From contig CAAEDN010000006.1 of assembly GCA_900754615.1 (NCBI GenBank), forward strand, positions 1 through 64,000: a stretch of DNA of 64,000 nt, given 5' to 3'. The DNA comes from an uncultured Holdemanella sp. (GTDB lineage: Bacteria > Bacillota_I > Bacilli_A > Erysipelotrichales > Erysipelotrichaceae). Position numbers and translations under genes: made by a program. Below, piece by piece: positions 7,945-14,290 of this stretch (positions within the stretch are counted from its first letter, which is position 1; every line of letters starts with the position of its first letter). A model generated the notes under the pieces. It was not told the DNA's origin and did no database searches. It was given only the letters and a program-made list of their open reading frames with translations.

Positions 7945-9300
7945 TTATTCACAAGCCAATAAATAGATCGCTTCACAATATATTTCAAGTGCACGCAACA
8001 AATCATTTAATGGCATACTCTCATTAGGCTGATGACACTTCGTATCATACCCATCAAATGTTGCTCCAAAGGCAATGCCACAATCTAATACACGAGCATA
8101 ACTCGCACCGCCCTTAGTGATTGGCTCTGCCTTTTCTTGTGTCACACTATAGTAGGCATCTGCCAATTTTTGAATCAATTCCGAATCTTTTGGCACGAAC
8201 AACAATCTTTTTTCTCTGATTTTCTTTAACGAAGGAAACAATGCACATAAAGAAGCTTCAATCTGTAAAGGATCTATTCCCTTTGGATAACGCAAATCCA
8301 TACGTACCGAATACGAATCTTCTTTCATTTGAAGCATATAAGCCGCAATACTTGTTTTACCCATATCTACATCTTCATAATAGATGTTACAATCTTGTCC
8401 ATATGGATCTTTCAAATATTGAGCTACATCCTGCAACAAAGCCACAAAACCACCATCAAAATACATACTGTATTTCTGTACAAAATCAGCTAATTCAAAC
8501 AACGGATTCACTGCTCTTTGTGGATTTCGCGTCAATGCCGACTTACCCGTAAAAGTAAATGTAGCTTCATGGTCTTTAAATGCATTTTTTAATTCTGTAC
8601 TCAAACCTTCAACCTTTTCACAATATACACAAACTTCAATTTGACTTGGAATCATATAATCTTGTTCAAAGCCACGAATTTCAACTACTGTAAAAACACC
8701 ATCCTCTTTTGGATAGGATGTTTCAAATGTCAAAATCCCCTTTTCCCCATTCACAATTGGAAAGTTTCCATCCGGAGAATATCCCATCAATGGTTGTTTA
8801 TGTGTTTTAAAATAATGCTTCATACAATTCCAAGTCGTTTCTTCCGCACCACCCGCAATTACTTTTACAGGCCTTTTAAATGTGCATCCTATATCTCTTA
8901 GAATTCGTACTGCATATAAGTTAATCAATAATGGCCCCTTATCATCATTCACACCACGACCATATAAAATGCCATCCTTTACAGTCAACTTATAAGGATC
9001 ATATTCCCAGTCTTCTTTATTATGTGCATCAATAATATCTAGATGTCCTAAAACACCTACATAGTCTTCTCCATCTAAATAATTAGCGCTGATCGCATAT
9101 CCATCATCCTGTTCTACTTCAAATCCCAAGCGTTTGGCAATATCTTCATAGGCCTCAAAAGCACGGGCAACCCCTTGCCCAAATGGTTTTTTATCCACAG
9201 GATTCGTTTCATCACTCACACTTGGAATACGAACCAATGTATCTAAGTCTTTTAATAGATCCTCTTGATATTTATTAATATAAAAACTATATTTTGACAT
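7945..9300 (-). CDS. pepV: Dipeptidase PepV (M20 family)
   Basis: This 451-residue Sapep/PepV-type metallodipeptidase hydrolyses dipeptides in the cytoplasm using two zinc or manganese ions. The metal and catalytic motifs are all present: VLGHLDIIDA (His), GVNDDKGPL (bridging Asp), GGAEETTWNCMKHY (catalytic Glu pair), GYSPDGNFPI (Asp) and YDTKCHQPNESMPL (last His). Length is typical. It follows the YitT gene, separated by a hairpin, and has the RBS AAGGAGAAGAG directly before ATG. Its place inside a sugar cluster may be chance co-transcription. The gene after it, EIIBC, has its own promoter. Confidence 0.93.
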   Translation of the reverse strand: MSKYSFYINKYQEDLLKDLDTLVRIPSVSDETNPVDKKPFGQGVARAFEAYEDIAKRLGFEVEQDDGYAISANYLDGEDYVGVLGHLDIIDAHNKEDWEYDPYKLTVKDGILYGRGVNDDKGPLLINLYAVRILRDIGCTFKRPVKVIAGGAEETTWNCMKHYFKTHKQPLMGYSPDGNFPIVNGEKGILTFETSYPKEDGVFTVVEIRGFEQDYMIPSQIEVCVYCEKVEGLSTELKNAFKDHEATFTFTGKSALTRNPQRAVNPLFELADFVQKYSMYFDGGFVALLQDVAQYLKDPYGQDCNIYYEDVDMGKTSIAAYMLQMKEDSYSVRMDLRYPKGIDPLQIEASLCALFPSLKKIREKRLLFVPKDSELIQKLADAYYSVTQEKAEPITKGGASYARVLDCGIAFGATFDGYDTKCHQPNESMPLNDLLRALEIYCEAIYLLACE

Positions 9301-9313
9301 CTCTTCTCCTTTT

Positions 9314-9340
9314 AAAACAAAAAGAGGACTAAGCCTCTTT
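9314..9340 (-). terminator. Terminator between YitT and PepV genes
   Basis: The 7-bp stem AAAGAGG / CCTCTTT with loop cttagt is followed by TTTTTGTTTT on the minus strand. It overlaps the 3' end of the yitT-type gene and probably gives partial termination before pepV. Confidence 0.75.
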
Positions 9341-9979
9341 TACTGTTAATTTCTTATTAGTGCACCATGTGATAACTCTATTAATTACCAATAGACTAAC
9401 CAAGCTAAAAATAGCAACAAAAAGCTCTCCACTAATAAAACCTGATAATATTACAACGATGCCATCTAATGCGAATAAAATATTTTGTACTTTGATTTTC
9501 TTCAAAAAATGATGAATCAATAAAGCAATAACATCCGTTCCACCAGTCGCACCCTCATGATTTAATGCCAATCCGACAGCCATACCAACAAGGATTCCTC
9601 CTAGAATGGCTCCTAAGAATAATCCACCTATATTTCCTAAAACGGGAATTGATTCAAAAATATCAATTTTAGGAATAACAGCCATCATTAATGGATTCAT
9701 AAAAATCACAAATATTGTTTTAACCCCAAACGATTTTCCAAGCACTAAAAATGAAAGTAATAATAATGGAATAGAAATGCATAAAGTCATCGTCGAAACT
9801 GAAATACCGGTTACGGTTGATAAAATGATTGCCATTCCAGTAATTCCTCCTGGAGCTAAGCCTGTAAAAATAAAGATCCAATTCACGGCTAATGCACAAA
9901 GAATACTTGAAACAGACAACCAAATTAAATCATACAAAAATGATTTTAATGATTGCTTAGATTGAGTTGTACTCATCAA
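9329..9979 (-). CDS. YitT-family membrane protein, short form
   Basis: This 216-residue polytopic protein of the YitT/YczE family has about five hydrophobic segments. Family motifs are FTGLAPGGITGMAIIL near residue 34 and NHEGATGGTDVIALLIHHF near residue 140. Normal YitT proteins are about 280-290 residues and end in a soluble DUF2179 domain. This one stops after the membrane part, so that domain is missing. A full-length paralogue is encoded at 46372-47229. The gene lies 6 nt after the epimerase-like gene. The molecular function of YitT proteins is not established. Here it could be an exporter or ion-linked carrier, which is inference. Confidence 0.85.
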   Translation of the reverse strand: MMSTTQSKQSLKSFLYDLIWLSVSSILCALAVNWIFIFTGLAPGGITGMAIILSTVTGISVSTMTLCISIPLLLLSFLVLGKSFGVKTIFVIFMNPLMMAVIPKIDIFESIPVLGNIGGLFLGAILGGILVGMAVGLALNHEGATGGTDVIALLIHHFLKKIKVQNILFALDGIVVILSGFISGELFVAIFSLVSLLVINRVITWCTNKKLTVKEA

Positions 9980-9985
9980 TCCATC

Positions 9986-10702
9986 TTACTCCAATCCAAA
10001 TTTTTCTGCAGCTTCATCAATTGCCTTACGACATTTTTGAACACCAGCAGTAATTCCATCTGGATCTTTGAATACTCCACTTGATAATACGATAACGTCT
10101 GGATTGCATTCGATCAATGGTTCCATATTATTTGCTCTTAAACCACCATCAATTGCCAATTCACACTTAGGATTCTTTTCATCGATCATTTTTCTAGCGC
10201 GTTTTAATAAATCGATTACACTACGACGCCATCCCCAGTTATCGTGACCATCTGTTTCATCTACACCATGCGTAACGATGTGTAAACGATCAATATCATA
10301 AATAGATTCTTCAACGAATGAAAGAGGAGTATAGCATCCAATAGTTAAACCAACTTTAATTTTTCTTTCACGGCACCAGTTGATGATATAGGCCAATTGT
10401 GCTCCAATAAAGTGTTCAGCAGGGATAATTAACATATTTGCTCCTGCATCATAAATTTGATCAATAAACATGATATCCATGCTTTCTGTATAGATATGGC
10501 ATTCAATTGGTTTATCTGTATAATCTCTCATACCTTTAATGACTTGCCATCCTCCCATAAGCTTCATGTTTCTTAAATCATGCATATCCGCTGCATCTGA
10601 GTGAATGTAATCTGCTCCTGCATCCGAAGCTTCTTTAACGATATCTGCAATGTGGCCATAGTCAACGTGTGCTAAACCAGCTGCAATTTTAATGTGTTTC
10701 AT
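9986..10702 (-). CDS. Ribulose-phosphate 3-epimerase-like TIM-barrel enzyme
   Basis: This 238-residue protein is a divergent member of the Rpe/AlsE/SgcE group, which inverts C3 of ketose phosphates. The four metal ligands seem kept: His and Asp in DYIHSDAADM, His in IECHIYTES and Asp in LAIDGGLRANN. Rpe would read HVDVMDGHF and DVHLM at the first positions, so the active-site rim differs and the substrate may not be ribulose 5-phosphate. GATHGVDETDGHDNWGW-like residues replace the usual VNPGF(G/S)GQ loop. It is first in a unit with YitT and PepV, behind operator B. Together with the split transketolase it suggests a pentose- or ketose-phosphate route. Confidence 0.85.
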   Translation of the reverse strand: MKHIKIAAGLAHVDYGHIADIVKEASDAGADYIHSDAADMHDLRNMKLMGGWQVIKGMRDYTDKPIECHIYTESMDIMFIDQIYDAGANMLIIPAEHFIGAQLAYIINWCRERKIKVGLTIGCYTPLSFVEESIYDIDRLHIVTHGVDETDGHDNWGWRRSVIDLLKRARKMIDEKNPKCELAIDGGLRANNMEPLIECNPDVIVLSSGVFKDPDGITAGVQKCRKAIDEAAEKFGLE

Positions 10703-10735
10703 ATTTGTCCTCCTCTAATCTCTTATTGCGAACAA

Positions 10736-10802
10736 ATTATATCGAATGATTTATGAAAAATAAACAAAGCTATTCGTCTATATATGACCACAACAATACG
10801 GT
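10736..10802 (-). promoter_or_regulatory. Epimerase-operon promoter region with operator-like site B
   Basis: TATAAT (10736-10741) has a weak -35 box. A palindrome-like element at 10787-10802 reads ACCGTATTGTTGTGGT on the minus strand. It matches 14 of 16 positions of site A (ACCGTATTGTTACGGT) and sits near -65, a usual place for an activator. Confidence 0.55.
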
Positions 10803-10885
10803 AATACATAAACAGAATTTCATTTGTTTCTATTTTTTTTATTCAATATAAAATAAAAAGTTCGAATCCAATGATCCAAACTTTT

Positions 10886-10996
10886 TTACTTATTCAACAA
10901 TTTCTTTGATTTTTTTTCAATATGCTTTGCATCCAAACCATAATAATCTAATAGATCTTTCGATTTTCCACTTCTTCCAAACGTATCAATTCTTCT
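10886..10996 (-). pseudogene. Remnant of a transketolase C-terminal subunit gene
   Basis: Read on the minus strand, the segment encodes RRIDTFGRSGKSKDLLDYYG, then LDAKHIEKK and a stop. This is the characteristic last stretch of a transketolase C-terminal subunit (FGxSG, LLxxYGL, HI). An in-frame TGA lies just upstream at 10997-10999, and no start or body is present. A run of eight A near the end may hide a frameshift, since adding one A gives the more usual KIKEIVE ending. It abuts the 3' end of the DUF1703-type ATPase gene, which suggests that gene's arrival or a deletion removed the rest. Confidence 0.7.
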
Positions 10997-11016
10997 TCAT
11001 TCTGCCTTGCATACAT

Positions 11017-12882
11017 CTAAACTACTTTGATACATACTCTCTTGCCAGAAAATGCAATTCCAAATTTTAATACTTTATGAATTCCTTCATCCCTCATTCC
11101 AGAATCATACTTCTTTCTATCTATCTGACTTACAGCCTCATTCGCTAAAACCGCCAAATTTTCTTCACTCAATCCTTTTTTCCATTTCAATTCCATAATT
11201 ATTCCAGGATACCTATCATCTCTGGGCGTTAAGGCAATGTCAAATCTTCCATTTCCAGATTCTCTATTTGATTTAATTTTGTACTGAGTATCCATCGTTG
11301 CAATCAAACCTAGTATTAAACCATGATAAAATGATTCCCCAACTGTATCATAGAAACTAATCGCTTTATCCATATATTCTTCAATCGCATTTTCCAACTT
11401 TACACAATCATTCATAAACAAGCTTTCTGCTATTCTATTCGCAGTCGTTCTTGACATTGCACCAATCTGAATTAAGTGAGATAAAACCTCATTTTTATAT
11501 ACAGATGCAATCTCTTTATTCGGAATAGACACTTGACACAAATAAGATCCATCCGCCTGTAATTTTTTAATAGTTGTTTTCAAATAACCTGCCACCAATA
11601 ATAAACTATAAATATTACCCGGATCATCCGTAAGTGAACGGTATACAACATTTTGATCAATTCTAGCCAAAACTTCATCCCCAAGAATTAGAGAATAAAG
11701 TTTTTCTGTAATACCCTCATCCGCAACTTTTAAAACATCTTCGAGAATCTCGTTTTTTCCCGTATTCGCCCAATACGCCTGCGGAATACACCCCTTAGAA
11801 ACATAATTGATTACAGACCACGGATTATATATCTCTTCATTTCCAAACAAATATCCATCATACCATTCCTTAAGCTCGCTCTCTTTTTCCAAAACTCCAT
11901 AATAATTTAACATTTCGCTTACTTCTTCATTCGTAAATCCAAAATAACTATCATACGCATCATCCATCACTGAATTCACGGTTAAATTATTTAATCCACT
12001 AAAGATACTTTCTTGAGCTATTCTTAAAATCCCTGTTAAAAAGCCATAAGAAAGATTTTTATTATCTTTAAAAGCACCGGAAAAGAAATTTCTCATAAAA
12101 CCAATAATTTCATCATAGAAATCCTTAGAATAACCTTCCTGTATCGGAGTATCATATTCATCAACAATAATGATTGGAGCTTTATCATAATGTGATGAAA
12201 GCATTTTAGATAACTTTTCAAGTGAAGAAGACAATTCCACGTCACTTTCTGTTGCACTTAATACTTTATTAAAATATTCCTTCTCATAATCTGAAATTTT
12301 ATCACTGCTTAACAATTCTTGATGCCTTCCATACTCTTCTTGAAGGAGCGATTTTATTTTTTCAACAGTATCCTGCCAAGAATTGAATTTAACATCCTTA
12401 AAAGTAAGAAATATCACAGGATACTTGCCTTGATGCATTCGATAAATTTCCCCACACTTCCAAATAGCCTTGTCTTTAAAATACTTAGACGTATCCTCAT
12501 CTGTCTTTTCAAAATACACTCTTAGCATATCCATATTCAATGTTTTTCCAAATCTTCTTGGCCTAGTGAATAATGAGACCAATGGCTTTTGATCTAAAAA
12601 TTCCTTGATCAACATCGTTTTATCTACATAATAATAATCCGATTGAGCACGAACATAATCCGAAATACCAATTGGCAAAGGTTTTCTATCTGGATTCATC
12701 CTTTTTTTACAGTATTCACCAGACGAAATTCTTCCATCCTCCGGTTTTATTACATCATCTGGAATCTCCCAATTTTTTCCATTCTTTACAGCACCTGGAA
12801 TTCGCCCCGACTGACATAAATTTGAAACAGCACGAACACTAACATTCCAAATCGAAGCCATTTCTTTGCATGTTTTCATCAT
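11017..12882 (-). CDS. DUF1703-type AAA-like ATPase with PD-(D/E)XK nuclease-like C-terminus
   Basis: This 621-residue protein starts with a helix-turn-helix-like segment (KEMASIWNVSVRAVSNLCQSGRIPGAVK), followed by the AAA-ATPase-like domain. Its P-loop has the variant form TRPRRFGKTLN near residue 107, and its Walker B is PIIIVDEYDTPI near 235. The C-terminal DUF1703 region has GRFDIALTPRDDRYPGIIMELKWKK, matching a PD-(D/E)XK nuclease core (Asp, Glu-x-Lys). Such genes occur in many scattered copies in Bacillota and Bacteroidota. Their function is unknown; toxin, defence and selfish-gene roles have been suggested. Its promoter holds three evenly spaced ATTATTC sites, and its end abuts a broken transketolase gene. 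Confidence 0.88.
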   Translation of the reverse strand: MMKTCKEMASIWNVSVRAVSNLCQSGRIPGAVKNGKNWEIPDDVIKPEDGRISSGEYCKKRMNPDRKPLPIGISDYVRAQSDYYYVDKTMLIKEFLDQKPLVSLFTRPRRFGKTLNMDMLRVYFEKTDEDTSKYFKDKAIWKCGEIYRMHQGKYPVIFLTFKDVKFNSWQDTVEKIKSLLQEEYGRHQELLSSDKISDYEKEYFNKVLSATESDVELSSSLEKLSKMLSSHYDKAPIIIVDEYDTPIQEGYSKDFYDEIIGFMRNFFSGAFKDNKNLSYGFLTGILRIAQESIFSGLNNLTVNSVMDDAYDSYFGFTNEEVSEMLNYYGVLEKESELKEWYDGYLFGNEEIYNPWSVINYVSKGCIPQAYWANTGKNEILEDVLKVADEGITEKLYSLILGDEVLARIDQNVVYRSLTDDPGNIYSLLLVAGYLKTTIKKLQADGSYLCQVSIPNKEIASVYKNEVLSHLIQIGAMSRTTANRIAESLFMNDCVKLENAIEEYMDKAISFYDTVGESFYHGLILGLIATMDTQYKIKSNRESGNGRFDIALTPRDDRYPGIIMELKWKKGLSEENLAVLANEAVSQIDRKKYDSGMRDEGIHKVLKFGIAFSGKRVCIKVV

Positions 12883-12903
12883 TCACACCACCAATCTTAC
12901 TTT

Positions 12904-12983
12904 TATTATACTTATTATTCGGAAATAAATCTATTTTTTCGGTATATTATTCGGAATAATATCATTTTATAATGACATTATTC
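12904..12983 (-). promoter_or_regulatory. Promoter and periodic operator array of the DUF1703 ATPase gene
   Basis: ATTATTC occurs three times, with its final C at 12920, 12952 and 12983, a spacing of 32 and 31 bp. The middle copy lies in a perfect palindrome ATATTATTC-G-GAATAATAT (12944-12962). The first is an imperfect palindrome around TTCGGAA. A TATAAT -10 box lies at about 12904-12909. The arrangement suggests cooperative self-regulation by the gene's own HTH domain. Confidence 0.6.
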
Positions 12984-12985
12984 TT

Positions 12986-13014
12986 CAAAAAAAGAGTAGA
13001 ACGAATCCTACTCT
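12986..13014 (-). terminator. Terminator of the MarR/membrane-protein operon
   Basis: The stem AGAGTAG / CTACTCT is followed by a T-run of seven on the minus strand, 14 nt after the stop codon of the membrane-protein gene. Confidence 0.85.
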
Positions 13015-13027
13015 ATACATAGTTGGC

Positions 13028-13708
13028 TTAGAATAATAATTGTAATCCCATTACGATGACCCACATATAAGCACAAGTCTTAGGAATCATTAATAAACCA
13101 ACCATTGGTTTTGTCTTAGACCACAATGTAACGGGGATGTAGCAACCAAATGAAATGATGATTGCAGCCACCATACGACTCAAGTGTAAATCATACATGT
13201 TTTCTGAAATCGCATATAGAATAATAACACCAATTCCTGTTACGGCAAATACGGCATTACGAATAATAGACAACTTCATATTTCCTTCTTCTGAAGTCCA
13301 GTTGTTTTGAGGCAAGAAACATACCACAATACGAATAATCGCAGATACCCAGATCATTGCTTCCACCCAAACTGGTGCAGTCAATGTTGGAAATGTGAAT
13401 TTCCAGATAAACAATAATATAATATAGAAGACTGTCATTGTGATAGAAGATACCTGCAATCCTATTCCCAATTGTCTTTTAATCTTATCATTTGTTCCAT
13501 AAACAGCTCTTTTAATACGAGGCACCAAGTGGAATGCATCTCCACCACACAAAGTTAAAGTTAATACTCCATATAATATAAACAATGGATTTCCTTTCGA
13601 ATATACAAAGAATAAGATTCCGGCAATTAAGTCAAAAATCAAGTAGCAAGCATCAAAAACAACTTCCATTAAATCTGGCATTTTTGGTTTATAGTTATTT
13701 TTGCTCAT
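13028..13708 (-). CDS. Seven-TM hypothetical membrane protein in a MarR operon
   Basis: I do not recognise a named family for this 226-residue protein. It has about seven hydrophobic helices (near residues 15-37, 42-60, 85-108, 116-136, 148-168, 175-195 and 203-225), with short polar loops such as HLVPRIKRAVYGTND. GGDAFHLVPR near residue 54 is a conserved-looking polar patch in a helix end. Its start overlaps the end of the marR-type gene by 14 nt, so it is the regulated target of that repressor. Such pairs often handle small lipophilic compounds or membrane stress. No transporter signature can be named. Confidence 0.8.
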   Translation of the reverse strand: MSKNNYKPKMPDLMEVVFDACYLIFDLIAGILFFVYSKGNPLFILYGVLTLTLCGGDAFHLVPRIKRAVYGTNDKIKRQLGIGLQVSSITMTVFYIILLFIWKFTFPTLTAPVWVEAMIWVSAIIRIVVCFLPQNNWTSEEGNMKLSIIRNAVFAVTGIGVIILYAISENMYDLHLSRMVAAIIISFGCYIPVTLWSKTKPMVGLLMIPKTCAYMWVIVMGLQLLF

Positions 13709-14129
13709 TTGAAATCATCCTTTCTGCATTGTTATATACCTTTTGGAATATATGCATAAACACTTTGATTTCTTCTTCACTAAGACCCTCAAACATATCT
13801 TGGGCAAACTCTTTTTGTGCCCATTTTCCATCTTCTATTACTTCATTGGCCAATTGAAGCAAATGAATAGTGACACGCTTTTTATTTGTTGGATCCACTC
13901 TTCTTTCAATCAAACCACGATTCTCTAAAACCTTTAGTGAAGTTGAAACATGAGATTTCGTAGATTTACGAATACGAACAATATCTGCCGCAGTATTGTA
14001 TTCAGGATTGTTGTAAATAAACATCAATATATCATATTCCATCTGTCTTAATTGATATTTTTCACAAACCCCCGACATCTTCATCTCATAATATCTTGTT
14101 ATCGTTTTATGTTCATCCCAAAAGTGCAT
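13695..14129 (-). CDS. MarR-family transcriptional regulator
   Basis: This 144-residue regulator has the MarR winged-helix fold: recognition region AADIVRIRKSTKSHVSTSLKVLENRGLIERR near residues 55-85, and wing DPTNKKRVTIHLL. MarR proteins bind as dimers to short palindromes and release DNA on ligand binding. A perfect palindrome GTTCTA-TT-TAGAAC lies just downstream of this gene's own -10 box, so self-repression is likely. The start is ATG with AAGGAG seven bases upstream. The gene is followed, with overlap, by a seven-TM protein gene. The ligand is unknown. Confidence 0.92.
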   Translation of the reverse strand: MHFWDEHKTITRYYEMKMSGVCEKYQLRQMEYDILMFIYNNPEYNTAADIVRIRKSTKSHVSTSLKVLENRGLIERRVDPTNKKRVTIHLLQLANEVIEDGKWAQKEFAQDMFEGLSEEEIKVFMHIFQKVYNNAERMISNEQK

Positions 14130-14145
14130 ACACGTTCTCCTTATT

Positions 14146-14194
14146 GTTCTATTTAGAACGATTACATTCTATAGTGCTCCACTAGGTTTGTCAA
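14146..14194 (-). promoter_or_regulatory. marR-type promoter with repressor operator
   Basis: TTGACA (14189-14194), a 17-bp spacer and TAGAAT (14166-14171) form a near-consensus sigma-A promoter. The perfect palindrome GTTCTATTTAGAAC (14146-14159) lies over the start-site region, as expected for an autorepressor operator. Confidence 0.8.
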
Positions 14195-14236
14195 CATGCA
14201 AACAATAAAGCATAACAATGATCAGGCAACTTTTCA

Positions 14237-14266
14237 TTGACACGCTCCACAAAAAAGTAATACTCT
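14237..14266 (+). promoter_or_regulatory. Possible promoter of the HD-GYP/GGDEF gene
   Basis: TTGACA (14237-14242) is followed 18 bp later by TACTCT (14261-14266). The -10 box is weak, so the assignment is tentative. Confidence 0.4.
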
Positions 14267-14290
14267 TGATATAACGAAAGGAATTTGGTT

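Noticed and set aside
9329..9979. Truncated pseudogene reading of the short YitT gene
   Set aside because: The frame is intact, has normal start and terminator signals and ends cleanly after the membrane domain. No DUF2179 remnant is visible downstream, so it is treated as a short functional form.
11017..12882. Transposon or integron cargo with terminal inverted repeats
   Set aside because: Despite the adjacent tkt scar, no inverted ends, target duplication or transposase was found around the DUF1703 gene.
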